Counted from the stretch's first letter, positions 35,095 through 43,917 are shown. The stretch is 64,000 nucleotides of DNA from Stenotrophomonas pavanii (GCF_900101175.1 NZ_FNFQ01000003.1:124001-188000); one strand, 5' to 3'. Notes: a model not told the origin generated them from the letters alone. A program made the numbers and translations.

Positions 35095-35882
35095 ACCATG
35101 GACAGGCCTTGATCGACCACAACCGTGCTGCCTGGGACCGCCAGGCCAGCGAAGTGCGCGAATGGTCGCGCCCGGTGGAGAGTTCAACGATTGCCGCCGC
35201 GCGCGAAGGGCGTTGGCAGGTGCACCTGACGCCCCGCGCCCTGCCGCTGGACTGGCTGGGCGATGTGCGCGGCCGCCGGGTGCTGTGCCTGGCCTCGGGC
35301 GGTGGCCAGCAGGCACCGGTGCTGGCGGCGGCCGGGGCCGACGTCACCGTGTTCGACCTGTCCGACGGGCAGCTGGAACAGGACCGCAGCGTGGCGGCGC
35401 GCGACGGCCTGCGGCTGCGCACGGTGCAGGGCGACATGCGCGACCTGCACGTATTTGCCAACGACAGCTTCGATGTGGTGTTCCACCCCATCTCCAATCT
35501 GTACGTGCCGGACGTGCGCCCGGTCTGGACCGAATGCCGCCGCGTGCTCGCGCGCGATGGCATGTTGATGGCCAGCTTCTACAACCCGGTGCTGTTCGTC
35601 GGTGCGCGCGATCCGCAGCTCGATGCGCAGGGCCTGATTCGGCCGCAGTACGCCATTCCCTATTCGGACCTGGAAGACCTGCCCGCCGCCGAACGTGAGG
35701 CGAAACTTGCCCGCGGCGATGCGCTGACCTTTGGCCACAGCCTGACCGAACTGATCGGCGGCCAGCTGGATGCGGGGTTCGTCATCGATCGCTTCATGGA
35801 AGACTGGCAGCCGCAGCCGCGCTTCCTGATCGACCGCTACCTGCCCACGTTCCTGGCCACCCGCGCGCGCCGGATCGGCTGA
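35091..35882 (+). CDS. class I SAM-dependent methyltransferase
   Basis: 263 residues with AGGAGA before an ATG that overlaps the upstream stop. The Rossmann-like SAM site reads VLCLASGGGQQAPVLAAAGADVTVFDLS, and the acidic residue that holds the ribose is in VFDLS. It resembles UbiE/SmtA-type small-molecule methyltransferases; the target is unknown. Coupling to lysR suggests it belongs to the same detoxification or resistance response as the divergent reductase. Confidence 0.9.
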   Translation: MNHGQALIDHNRAAWDRQASEVREWSRPVESSTIAAAREGRWQVHLTPRALPLDWLGDVRGRRVLCLASGGGQQAPVLAAAGADVTVFDLSDGQLEQDRSVAARDGLRLRTVQGDMRDLHVFANDSFDVVFHPISNLYVPDVRPVWTECRRVLARDGMLMASFYNPVLFVGARDPQLDAQGLIRPQYAIPYSDLEDLPAAEREAKLARGDALTFGHSLTELIGGQLDAGFVIDRFMEDWQPQPRFLIDRYLPTFLATRARRIG

Positions 35883-35946
35883 GGCGGATCGGCGCAGAAA
35901 CCAGCGGCGTACAATGGGCGGCCCCACGTCGTGCAGGTGCCGTCCC

Positions 35947-36609
35947 TTGTCGTATCCCTATCCGCTGGTCGTGTTCGACCTTGATGGCACGCTGGTCGAC
36001 AGCGCAGCTGATATCGCCGAAGCACTGAACCGCACGCTGGAAGACATCGGCATGGCACGCGTGCCGGAAGCCACCGTGCTCGGCTGGATCGGCGACGGTG
36101 TGCGCCGCCTGGTCGAACAGGCCGTGCACGCCGCCGGTCGTGAGGTCGACCTGGCCGAGGTGATGCCGGTCTTCATGGTGCACTACCGCGAGTGCCTGCT
36201 GCGCAGCCCGCGCCTGTTCGATGGCGTGGCCGACGCACTGGCGCAGCTGCGCGCACGCGACGTGCCACTGGCGATCTGCACCAACAAGCCCGAAGCACTG
36301 GTGCCGCCTCTGCTGCAGCACCTGGGCATTGGTGATGCGTTCGCGCTGGTACTGGGGGGCGATTCGCTGCCGCAGCGCAAGCCCAGTGGCGAACCGCTGC
36401 GGCACATCGCTGCGCATTTCGCGCTGCCGGTGGACGCCTGCCTGATGGTGGGAGATTCGTTGACCGACTACCGCGCCGCCGAAGAGGCCGGCATGCCGAT
36501 CGCGCTGGTGCGCTACGGCTACCCGCGCGGCCTGGATCTGGCCAGCGCGCATGCGGTGGCAGTGATCGACGACCTGCGTGAGTTGCCGGGGTTGGCCGCG
36601 GGCCGGTAA
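35947..36609 (+). CDS. gph: phosphoglycolate phosphatase
   Basis: 220 residues from a TTG (first residues SYPYPLVVFDLDGTLVDS), the family length. An ATG at 35914 is in frame but adds a Cys/Pro-rich leader not found in Gph. HAD motifs are complete: DLDGTLVDS, TNK, K in QRKPSGEP and GDSLTDYRAA. It removes phosphate from 2-phosphoglycolate formed in repair of 3'-phosphoglycolate DNA ends. In many gammaproteobacteria gph follows the ubiG methyltransferase; here it follows a different methyltransferase. Confidence 0.9.
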   Translation: MSYPYPLVVFDLDGTLVDSAADIAEALNRTLEDIGMARVPEATVLGWIGDGVRRLVEQAVHAAGREVDLAEVMPVFMVHYRECLLRSPRLFDGVADALAQLRARDVPLAICTNKPEALVPPLLQHLGIGDAFALVLGGDSLPQRKPSGEPLRHIAAHFALPVDACLMVGDSLTDYRAAEEAGMPIALVRYGYPRGLDLASAHAVAVIDDLRELPGLAAGR

Positions 36610-36617
36610 CCCAGCCA

Positions 36618-36833
36618 ACGCAACAGGTGGTGCCGGCCGCTGGCCGGCAACCCAGGGCCGACGCAACAGGTAGTGCCGGCCGCTGGCCGGCAACCCAGGG
36701 CCAACGCAACGGGTAGTGCCGGCCGCTGGCCGGCAACCCAGAGCCAACGCAACGGGTAGTGCCGGCCGCTGGCCGGCAACCCCGAGGACGTCGCCGAAGG
36801 TCATGATGTTGCCAGCCGCTGGCCGGCACCACC
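36618..36833 (+). repeat. tandem SMAG array, 4 x 43 bp plus an inverted copy
   Basis: Palindromes (stem TGCCGGCC / GGCCGGCA) start at 36627, 36670, 36713 and 36756, a constant 43-bp period in which the linker (AACCCAGRGCCRACGCAACR) is also repeated. The first has a GTGG head, the rest GTAG. A diverged inverted copy closes the array at 36809-36833. It separates gph from convergent btuB. Confidence 0.9.
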
Positions 36834-36846
36834 ATGACCGTCGCGG

Positions 36847-38688
36847 TCATTTCGGCTGGTAACGCACGCTCAGCTGGTACTCGCGACCGGGCTGGTTGAA
36901 CCACGCCACTGTTTCATAGCGGCGGTCGAACACGTTGGCAGCGCGCGCCAGCAGCGACCACGACGGCGTCAATGCGTATTCGGCGCGAACATCCAGCGTA
37001 CCGTAGCCGCCCACCTTCACCGCATTCGAGGCGTCGTCATAGCGCTTGCCCGCACCCTGCACGGTGAGGCCGGCACGGAAGTCCCCGAAGCGGCGATCGA
37101 TGTCCAGGCGCGCAGTCTGCTGTGCACGACGCGGCAGCCAGTTGTCGAACTGGCTGCTGCCGCGGGTGCGGTTGCGCGGGTCGGTGTAGCTCAGCTGCGC
37201 GTTGAGGTCGAAGCCGGCCAGCAGCATGCCACCGGTCAGTTCGGCGCCGCGGATGCGCGCCTTCTCCACCTGCTGCATCCTGAACGTCGACGCATCGTAG
37301 GTGATCAGGTCATCGATGCGGGTCTCGTACACATCCAGGCCCCAATGCCAGCCCTGGCCCTGCTGCAAAACGCCCAGGTTGGCACTCTTGGACTTCTCCG
37401 GCTTCAACGTCGGCACGCCGCTCCACGGGTCGTACAGGTCGCTGAAGGTCGGCGCCTTGAACGCGGTGCCGTAGCTGGCATTGACGCGCAGGCCGTGTCC
37501 CAGTTCCATCGCCCAGCCGACACTGCCGGTGGCATGGTTGCCGAACTGCTGGTTGTCGTCGTTGCGCGCACTGGCCTGCAGCTGGTGGCGACCAAAGCGG
37601 CCCTGGTACTGCACGAACACGCCGGTGTTGCGACGGCTGTCGACCAGATAGCCGGCACTGCTGCCATCCAGGTTGTCCTGGCTCCAGTCCACACCGGTGC
37701 TCAGCAGCTGGCCCTCGGCCAAGCCGATGTCACCCTGCAGCGAGGCGCTGTCGCGGTGGGTCTGCGCACTGCCACGCGCACCGAAGTCGCCGACGTTGTC
37801 CGACTCGTTGTCGCTGCGGCCGACAGTGGCGGTCAACGCCAGGCGCTCGGACGGGGTGTAGCGCACCTTGCCGGCCAGCACCTGCTGACGGGTTTCCGAG
37901 TAGTTGTAGTAGCCGTCGTAGTGGTTCTTGCCGTCGGCACGCAGTGCGCTGCCTTCCACGCTCCACTGGTCGTTGAAGGTGTAGCCGCCGCGCAGGCTCT
38001 TGGACAGGTTGCGGTAGCCGTCGCGGTCATGTTCGTCGGCAAAGCAACCGGTGAACAGCGTTGCCGAGCCGCGGCAGGCATCGATGCCATCGGAATGCTG
38101 GTAGGCGATGTCGGCGCCGAACCAGCCGCGCTCGGTACCGCCGCCGATGCCGCCGCTGGCCTCGCGCAGGCCGTTGCTGCCACCGCCGAGCTGGAAGTGC
38201 GGTGCGAAGTCGCCCGGGTTACGGCGGGTGAAGATCTGGATCACGCCGCCGATGGCGTCGGCACCGTACAGGCTGGACTGCGGGCCACGCACGATCTCCA
38301 CGCGCTCGATCTGCGCCAGCGGCAGGTCCTGGTACATCGCCAGGCCGAGGTCGGCGCTGTTGATGCGCACGCCATCGATCAGCACCACGGTGTGGCCCGA
38401 GTTGGTGCCGCGCAGGAACAGCGAGCTCTGCTTGCCCAGCCCGCCGGCATTGGTCAGGTTGATGCCGGCGCGGCCGCGCAGCAGTTCCTGCAGTGAAGTG
38501 GCCTGGCTGGATTCGATCTGGGCGCGGTCGATCACCTGCGCCGGCGCGATGCTGTCCTGCAGGGCGATCGGGGTGCGGGTGGCGGTGACCAGGATCTGGT
38601 CGAGCGCGGTGGTGTCATTGGCGGCCTGGGCCAGCGCGGGCAGGGCGGCCAGCACGGCCAGGGACAGCATTCGGGACTGCAGCTTCAT
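36847..38688 (-). CDS. btuB: TonB-dependent vitamin B12 receptor
   Basis: 613 residues from the ATG at 38688, with GGAG upstream and a signal peptide ending ALAQAA. The plug domain follows a TonB-box-like segment (DQILVTATRTP) and contains RGTNSGHTVVLIDGVRIN and EIVRGPQSSLYGADAIGG; the rest is the 22-strand barrel ending in a C-terminal aromatic-type strand. The assignment to cobalamin rests on the family match and on the cobalamin riboswitch in the leader. The frame is open further upstream, through the riboswitch, but that is not coding. Confidence 0.95.
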   Translation of the reverse strand: MKLQSRMLSLAVLAALPALAQAANDTTALDQILVTATRTPIALQDSIAPAQVIDRAQIESSQATSLQELLRGRAGINLTNAGGLGKQSSLFLRGTNSGHTVVLIDGVRINSADLGLAMYQDLPLAQIERVEIVRGPQSSLYGADAIGGVIQIFTRRNPGDFAPHFQLGGGSNGLREASGGIGGGTERGWFGADIAYQHSDGIDACRGSATLFTGCFADEHDRDGYRNLSKSLRGGYTFNDQWSVEGSALRADGKNHYDGYYNYSETRQQVLAGKVRYTPSERLALTATVGRSDNESDNVGDFGARGSAQTHRDSASLQGDIGLAEGQLLSTGVDWSQDNLDGSSAGYLVDSRRNTGVFVQYQGRFGRHQLQASARNDDNQQFGNHATGSVGWAMELGHGLRVNASYGTAFKAPTFSDLYDPWSGVPTLKPEKSKSANLGVLQQGQGWHWGLDVYETRIDDLITYDASTFRMQQVEKARIRGAELTGGMLLAGFDLNAQLSYTDPRNRTRGSSQFDNWLPRRAQQTARLDIDRRFGDFRAGLTVQGAGKRYDDASNAVKVGGYGTLDVRAEYALTPSWSLLARAANVFDRRYETVAWFNQPGREYQLSVRYQPK

Positions 38689-38820
38689 GGGGGACTCCAG
38701 GTGCCACGCACGCCCGCGTGGCGAAGGGGAGGAGCCGCGAAGGCAGGCATGCGCCGACGCCGCAGCGCAGGCTGCGGTCATCCAGCGCCATGCCCACCGC
38801 ATCGCGACCTGAGGCTTCCG

Positions 38821-38993
38821 GGCCGGTCTCCGGGCTTGCCGCCGGGTGGCCGGGGGGCCACCGTCCAGGCGCCTTCCCATGCACAGGGCACAGTGGCGTT
38901 GTTGCCTGGAACTGACGTGCTTACCGTTGCGGGGGCAGCGCCGGCATGGCGTGGAATCACGCGTCACCGGCTTCCCGTTTCAACCTGCCGGCC
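38821..38993 (-). ncRNA. cobalamin (AdoCbl) riboswitch
   Basis: Read on the minus strand it has, in order, the AAACGGGAAGCCGGTG start, the GCTGCCCCCGCAAC core, GCCACTG, TGGGAAGG, and the B12 box AAGCCCGGAGACCGGCC. GGCCGG at the 5' end pairs with CCGGCC of the B12 box to close P1. It lies 130 bases upstream of the btuB ATG and should switch btuB off when cobalamin is abundant. Confidence 0.93.
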
Positions 38994-39169
38994 GTGGCCG
39001 CAGGTCACCTGGAAGTGCGCGCAGTCTACGGCATCGCAGGCGGCCCGTAGCGCCGCGCTTGCTCGACTGCCTTTGCCATGCCTTTAGAATGGCCTCTTGA
39101 TCCCGTGGTGCCGTTGCCGATGTCCGCCTGTTTTCCGCTGTTCCCGCGTTGCCTGTACAGGACGCGCGC

Positions 39170-39748
39170 ATGATCCTCGACCTGGTCCGCCATGCCGGCA
39201 ACGGTCGCGATGAGTTCCTCGATGGCCGCAGCGATCCACCGCAGCTGGCCCGCCTGCCGCAGGAACTGGTCGATGCCTATGCCGCGCAGCCCTGGGAGCG
39301 GGTGATCAGTTCGCCGCGGCTGCGCTCGCTGCATACGGCAATGGCCCTGGCCACGCCGCGCGGGCTGGATGTGGAAGCAGACGAGGAATGGGAAGAGCTG
39401 GATTTCGGCGATTGGGACGGGCAGTCGCTGTTCGACCTGCCGGAGGATGCACTCGCTGCCTTCCACGCCGATCCGCATGCGTTCCCACCGCCGAACGGCG
39501 AAAGCTGGGGCCACTTCGAGCGGCGCATCGCGCGCGCGCTCGACCGCCTGCTGGACGAGGATGATCCGGTGCCGACGCTGGTGGTCAGCCATGGTGGCCC
39601 GCTGCGCATGGTGCTGTCGCAGGTCTGCGGCCTGCCGATGTCGCTGTGCTGGGCGCTGCGCATCGACCACGGCACGCGCCTGCGGGTATGGCTGGAACGT
39701 GGCGAAGCCGGGCTGGCAGGCGAGCTGCTGGAACTGCAGCAGCCGTAA
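39170..39748 (+). CDS. histidine phosphatase-family protein (CobC/phosphoglycerate mutase-like)
   Basis: 192 residues from MILDLVRHAG, with AGGA 8 bases upstream. The phospho-histidine motif is VRHAGNGRDE (canonical RHG changed to RHA), and the second histidine is in VVSHGGPLRM. The proteins closest in layout include alpha-ribazole phosphatase CobC and phosphoglycerate mutase-like enzymes. It is divergent from the riboswitch-controlled btuB, which makes a role in cobalamin metabolism possible, but it has no riboswitch of its own. Confidence 0.85.
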   Translation: MILDLVRHAGNGRDEFLDGRSDPPQLARLPQELVDAYAAQPWERVISSPRLRSLHTAMALATPRGLDVEADEEWEELDFGDWDGQSLFDLPEDALAAFHADPHAFPPPNGESWGHFERRIARALDRLLDEDDPVPTLVVSHGGPLRMVLSQVCGLPMSLCWALRIDHGTRLRVWLERGEAGLAGELLELQQP

Positions 39749-39755
39749 CCCCTCG

Positions 39756-39830
39756 GTAGTGCCGGCCGCTGGCCGGCAGCCCGAGGAACGTTGAAAGACC
39801 ATGCAGTTGCCGGCCAGCGGCCGGCACTAC
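39756..39830. repeat. SMAG dimer, facing copies
   Basis: 39756-39778 forward and 39808-39830 inverted, stem TGCCGGCC / GGCCGGCA, between convergent genes. Confidence 0.85.
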
Positions 39831-39837
39831 CAGGCCG

Positions 39838-40200
39838 TCAATCCTCGTTCGCATCCTCGGCAACGCTGTCTTCAGCGTCATCGTCGGCATCGAAGCGCTG
39901 TTCGTGCACCGGGCCCGAGGCGGGGCCGGCCGCCTTCAGCGGATGCGCGGCGATGCGTGCTTCGTAATCCTGCACCAGCGCCTCACGCTGCGGCTCGCTC
40001 AGTTCCTGCCAGTGGCAGTCCAGCAACGCGCCTTCCAGCGAGTACAGCAGGTTCAGGCTGGGCTTGAAGCCGGCGCGCTTGACCTTGACGAAGGCGCCCA
40101 CCGCACCGATCGCGACCAGATCCTCGCGGCTGCGCAGGCCGACCTGGCGCAGCCAGGCCGCGCTCTTGGGGCCGATGTTGCGCAGCTTGGGTGCGCTCAT
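39838..40200 (-). CDS. TfoX/Sxy C-terminal-domain protein
   Basis: 120 residues. The N-terminal 85 match the TfoX_C domain (LRNIGPKSAAWLRQVGLRSREDL), a helix-hairpin-helix-like fold. The last 30 residues are acidic and probably disordered. In E. coli Sxy this domain is fused to an N-terminal one and activates competence genes; stand-alone TfoX_C proteins have no proven function. It overlaps the upstream free-Met-sulfoxide reductase gene by four bases. Confidence 0.88.
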   Translation of the reverse strand: MSAPKLRNIGPKSAAWLRQVGLRSREDLVAIGAVGAFVKVKRAGFKPSLNLLYSLEGALLDCHWQELSEPQREALVQDYEARIAAHPLKAAGPASGPVHEQRFDADDDAEDSVAEDANED

Positions 40201-40679
40201 CCCAGCGCCTCGACGAATACCCGGGCGATGGCTTCCAGGCCGGCCTGGTCGTCGGCATCGAAGCGGCCGATCTTCGGGCTGTCGATGTCGAACACGCCGA
40301 TCAGTTCATCACCGCGCAGCAGCGGAACCACCAGTTCCGAGCGCGAGGCCGAATCGCAGGCGATGTGGCCGGGGAAGGCATCGACGTCGTCCACGCGCTG
40401 GGTCACGCGCTGGCTGGCGGCGGCACCGCACACGCCCTTGTCCAGCGGGATGCGCACGCAGGCCGGCAGGCCCTGGAACGGGCCGACCACCAGTTCCTTG
40501 CCGTCGTACAGGTAGAAGCCCACCCAGTTCAGGTCGGGCAGGGCGTGGTAGACCAGTGCGGAGAGGTTGGCCGCGTTGGCGATGCGGTCGGACTCGGCGT
40601 AGACCAGGCCACGGGCCTGTTCCAGCAGCTGGGCGTATTGTTCCGGCTTGCTGCCGGTGAGCGAGGCGTTGGCGAACAT
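40197..40679 (-). CDS. msrC: free methionine-(R)-sulfoxide reductase (GAF-type, YebR)
   Basis: 160 residues, GAF domain throughout. The three cysteines of the family are present at 74, 84 and 108 (LPACVRI, KGVCGAA, HIACDS), so the thiol relay should work. It reduces free, not protein-bound, Met-R-sulfoxide with thioredoxin or a similar donor. Its TGA overlaps the ATG of the TfoX_C gene. Together with the two msrB and one msrA it completes the sulfoxide-repair set in this window. Confidence 0.93.
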   Translation of the reverse strand: MFANASLTGSKPEQYAQLLEQARGLVYAESDRIANAANLSALVYHALPDLNWVGFYLYDGKELVVGPFQGLPACVRIPLDKGVCGAAASQRVTQRVDDVDAFPGHIACDSASRSELVVPLLRGDELIGVFDIDSPKIGRFDADDQAGLEAIARVFVEALG

Positions 40680-40747
40680 GCCCGCAGTCTAGCAAGCGCG
40701 CCGGGCCGGCGATAATGCACGCTCTGTTGCCCTGTTGGAGCCCATCG

Positions 40748-41431
40748 ATGCCGTTGCCCGCTACGCTGCCGCCCGCCCTGTTCATCACCGGCACCGACAC
40801 CGAAATCGGCAAGACCGCGGCCAGCACCGCGCTGCTGCATGCGCTGCGCCGGCGCGGCCGGCGCGCGGTGGGCATGAAGCCGGTGGCCAGTGGCAGCGAA
40901 GACCTGGGGCAGGGCCTGCGCAACGAGGACGCGTTGGCCCTGCAGGCGGCCAGCTGGCCGGTGCCGGACTATGCCGATCTGAACCCGTACGCGCTGCGGC
41001 AGCCGCTGGCACCGGAGCTGGCCGCTGCCGAGGACGGCGTGCAGGTGGAACTGGCGCCGATCGTGGCCGCGTTCGCGCGATTGCGCGCGCAGGCCGACAT
41101 CGTGGTGGTGGAGGGCGTCGGTGGGTGGCTGGCACCGGTCTCGGCCACGCTGGACCAGCTCGACCTGGTGCGAGCACTGCAGGTGCCGGTGCTGCTGGTG
41201 GTGGGCATGCGGCTGGGCTGCGTCAACCATGCGCGCCTGACCGCGCAGTCGCTGCAGGCCAGTGGCGTGGAGTGCCTGGGCTGGATTGGCAACCACATCG
41301 ACCCGGCCATGCAGCGCCAGGACGAGAACATCGCCACGCTGCGGCAGCGGCTGCCGATGCCGTGCTGGGGACGGCTGCCCCATCTGCCGGGGGCGGACGG
41401 CGAAGCGCTGAGCGCGCACCTGCTCGATTGA
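40748..41431 (+). CDS. bioD: dethiobiotin synthetase
   Basis: 227 residues, GGAG before the ATG. The P-loop GTDTEIGKT and the substrate regions KPVASGS and VEGVGGWLAP are those of BioD, which closes the ureido ring of dethiobiotin from 7,8-diaminopelargonic acid, CO2 and ATP. No other bio gene is near, so biotin genes are scattered in this genome. It is divergent from msrC and ends before a SMAG dimer. Confidence 0.95.
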   Translation: MPLPATLPPALFITGTDTEIGKTAASTALLHALRRRGRRAVGMKPVASGSEDLGQGLRNEDALALQAASWPVPDYADLNPYALRQPLAPELAAAEDGVQVELAPIVAAFARLRAQADIVVVEGVGGWLAPVSATLDQLDLVRALQVPVLLVVGMRLGCVNHARLTAQSLQASGVECLGWIGNHIDPAMQRQDENIATLRQRLPMPCWGRLPHLPGADGEALSAHLLD

Positions 41432-41437
41432 TCCGGG

Positions 41438-41510
41438 GTAGTGCCGGCCGCTGGCCGGCAACTGCATCCACCCGGTGATCCCGATGGTGCCGGCAAGCGG
41501 CCGGCACTAC
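41438..41510. repeat. SMAG dimer; inverted copy supplies a stop codon
   Basis: Forward copy 41438-41460 and inverted copy 41488-41510. The TAG of the inverted copy's GTAG head (41507-41510) is the stop of the MocR-type gene. Confidence 0.85.
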
Positions 41511-42955
41511 CGTGCTGCAGCCGCCAGCTCCCGTGCGATCGCACCCAGCCGCTCCACCGCACCGGTGAAGCGCGCATCCAGCGTCTGGCAGCACGACAGG
41601 CGCAGGCAGTGGCGATAGCGCGCACCGCGCGAATACACCTGGCCGGGCATGAACACGATGTCCTCCTGCAGCGCTCGCTCGAACAGCTCGCGCGTGTCCA
41701 CGCCCGGCAGTTCCAGCCAGAGCAGGAAGCCGCCCTGCGGTTCGGTCGCGCGGGTCCCGGCCGGGAAGTGTTCGGCCACCAGCTGGCGCAGCCGTCCCAC
41801 CTGTTCGCGGTACAGCCGGCGCATGCGGTGCAGGTGATGCTCGTAGCTGCCCGCCTCCAGATACGCCGCGACCGCATCGCCGAGCAGTTGTGGCTCGCCG
41901 CCGGTGGACTGGAATTTCAGCAGCGCGATGCGTTCGGCGAAGCGGCCGCCATCCAGCCAGCCGATGCGGTAATCCGGCGCCAGCGTCTTGGAAAAGCCTC
42001 CCACGACCATCACCCAGCCGTCGCGATCGAAGGCTTTCAGCAACGGGGCCGGTGGCTCGCAGAACTGCAGCTCGGCATACACCGCATCCTCTATCAGCGG
42101 CAGCTGGCGTGCATTGACCAGCTCGGCCAGGCGCTGCTTGGCGGCGGTCGGCATGGTACAGCCCAGCGGATTGTGCACGGTGGGCATCACCACCAGTGCG
42201 GCCAGCGGCGTGTGCTCCAGCATCGCCTCCAGCGCATCGACCTCCAGGCCGTGCTGCGGATGGGTGGGCAGCTCGATGGCCTGCAGGCCGAGGTTGGCCA
42301 GCAACGGGTACAGGTTGAAGTAGGAGGGCGCCTCGATGCCCACCGCGTCGCCCGGTTCGGTCACCGCGCGCAGGGCCAGCTGCAGGGCCTCCATCGCACC
42401 ATGGGTCAACAGCAGGCGCTCGCTGTGGGTATGCAGCCCCATGCGCGGGCCACGCCGCACGATCTGCGCCAGCAGGCGTGGCGAGCCGTTCGGGCGTGCG
42501 TAGGTCTCCACCGTCTGCTGGCCATGGCGCAGCACCTGCGCGGTGTGACGGGCCAGCTGCGCGCCCGGGTAGAACTGCCGACCGCGCGGGCCGGCGAAGG
42601 CCAGGTCGACCACGCCCGGGCGGCGCTGTGCCTCCAGCACCCGCGCCATGAGTACCTGCTGCAGCGGTGCGGTCGGGGCCGAGGGCACATCGCGCAGTGA
42701 CCGTTCCGGTACCGACAACCGCGGCGCCACCTCGAAGCCGGCCTTGGGCCGCGGAATCACCAGGCCGGCATCTTCCAGCTGGCGGTAGGCGGCAATCACG
42801 GTGTTCAGGCTGAGCCTGCGCTGCGAGGCCATCTGCCGCAGCGAGGGCAGGCGGCTGCCGACCGGAAGACGCCCGCCATGGATGGCCTCGGCCAGTTCAT
42901 CGGACAGCCGCTGGTAGCGGGGAGGAATCATCGTGGCCTGGTCATCTGTATCCAT
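41507..42955 (-). CDS. MocR/PdxR-type GntR regulator fused to an aminotransferase domain
   Basis: 482 residues from the ATG at 42955 (GGGAAC before it; ATGs at 42970 and 42931 are alternatives). N-terminal GntR winged helix (about 10-80, GSRLPSLRQMASQRRLSLNTVIAAYRQLE) then a class-I aminotransferase fold with the PLP lysine in GGFSKTLAP and the VMPTVHNPLGC loop. Such proteins use bound PLP to sense vitamin B6, taurine or amino acids and regulate divergent or nearby genes; the target here is not evident. Its stop codon is the TAG of a SMAG head. Confidence 0.92.
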   Translation of the reverse strand: MDTDDQATMIPPRYQRLSDELAEAIHGGRLPVGSRLPSLRQMASQRRLSLNTVIAAYRQLEDAGLVIPRPKAGFEVAPRLSVPERSLRDVPSAPTAPLQQVLMARVLEAQRRPGVVDLAFAGPRGRQFYPGAQLARHTAQVLRHGQQTVETYARPNGSPRLLAQIVRRGPRMGLHTHSERLLLTHGAMEALQLALRAVTEPGDAVGIEAPSYFNLYPLLANLGLQAIELPTHPQHGLEVDALEAMLEHTPLAALVVMPTVHNPLGCTMPTAAKQRLAELVNARQLPLIEDAVYAELQFCEPPAPLLKAFDRDGWVMVVGGFSKTLAPDYRIGWLDGGRFAERIALLKFQSTGGEPQLLGDAVAAYLEAGSYEHHLHRMRRLYREQVGRLRQLVAEHFPAGTRATEPQGGFLLWLELPGVDTRELFERALQEDIVFMPGQVYSRGARYRHCLRLSCCQTLDARFTGAVERLGAIARELAAAAR

Positions 42956-43053
42956 CGAAGTTCCCGCCATCTGGTGCTGTACCCGTGATGATGGCGAGCC
43001 TAGCATGTCGTCGTCGGCCGGGCCTGATCGGGGCGTGGCCGGTATTTTCCAAG

Positions 43054-43084
43054 CGCACGGCTGGATGGCCGTGCGTCTTTTTTT
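43054..43084 (+). terminator. orphan plus-strand intrinsic terminator
   Basis: 8-bp stem CGCACGGC / GCCGTGCG with TGGATG loop, then TCTTTTTTT. No plus-strand gene ends here; the adjacent genes are on the minus strand. Confidence 0.75.
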
Positions 43085-43086
43085 GG

Positions 43087-43157
43087 ATAGTGCCGGCCGC
43101 TGGCCGGCAATCCCTGGATCCGGAAAAGTGCGGTTGGCGGCCAGCGGCCGGCGCTAC
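43087..43157. repeat. SMAG dimer with diverged heads
   Basis: 43087-43109 (ATAG head) and inverted 43135-43157 (GTAG, CGCCGGCC / GGCCGCCA). They lie between the MocR-type gene and msrA. Confidence 0.75.
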
Positions 43158-43165
43158 CCAGGTCG

Positions 43166-43903
43166 CTACCGCATCGGCACCAGCACCGCCTCGCGCCGGT
43201 ACAGCGCCGGGAACTGCTTGGCCAGGGCCGCCAGCTTCGGTGCGTCGTAGTAGCGGATGTAGGCCGCCTGCGGGTAGTTGGTCATGTAGTTCTGGTGGTA
43301 ACTCTCGGCCGGGTAGAAGCGCTGGCCGCTGACCAGCTGGGTGACGATCGGTGCGCGGTAGCTGCCGGCCTGGCCGAGCTGGGTGATGTAGGCGCGGCTG
43401 GCGGCCTGCTGGCGGGCGTCATCGCTGAAGATCGCCGAGCGGTACTGGCTGCCGTGGTCGGGCCCTTGGCGGTTGAGCTGGGTCGGGTCGTGCGCGACCG
43501 AGAAGAACACCTGCATCAGCTGCCCGTAGCTGACCTGGCGCGGGTCGTAGTCGATCTTCACTGCTTCGGCATGGCCGGTCTGGCCACCGCTGACGTGCTC
43601 ATAACGCGCATTGGCCGCACTGCCACCGATATAGCCGGAGACCGCGTTGCTCACGCCCTTGACGTGCTGGAACACGCCCTGCACGCCCCAGAAGCAACCG
43701 CCGGCGAACACCACGCTGGCGTGGGTCGCGTCATCGCGGAACGCCGCATCACCGGTGGGGGCCGGCAGTGCCTGGATCTGCGCGCTGGCTTCGACCGGTG
43801 CCGCAGCCGCGCCGTGGTCGACCAGCAGCACGCCGGCAATCAAGGCCGTGGCCACCAGGCCGGCCACACCGGCGGCGATGCCCTGTTCAAAGGAGAGTTT
43901 CAT
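43166..43903 (-). CDS. msrA: exported methionine-(S)-sulfoxide reductase MsrA
   Basis: 245 residues from the second of two adjacent ATGs (43906, 43903), with GGGAGG 5 bases upstream. An N-terminal hydrophobic segment (about 8-30) targets it to the periplasm or anchors it. The catalytic cysteine is in [38 protein letters not shown] and the Met-binding YP residues are typical. It is last gene of msrB-dipZ-msrA, 14 bases behind dipZ, whose product probably recycles it. Confidence 0.93.
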   Translation of the reverse strand: MKLSFEQGIAAGVAGLVATALIAGVLLVDHGAAAAPVEASAQIQALPAPTGDAAFRDDATHASVVFAGGCFWGVQGVFQHVKGVSNAVSGYIGGSAANARYEHVSGGQTGHAEAVKIDYDPRQVSYGQLMQVFFSVAHDPTQLNRQGPDHGSQYRSAIFSDDARQQAASRAYITQLGQAGSYRAPIVTQLVSGQRFYPAESYHQNYMTNYPQAAYIRYYDAPKLAALAKQFPALYRREAVLVPMR

Positions 43904-43917
43904 CATGTCCTCCCGGT

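Noticed and set aside
36618-36833. Possible CRISPR array at the 43-bp repeat
   Set aside because: The linkers are themselves repeats, not unique spacers, and the unit is the SMAG palindrome.
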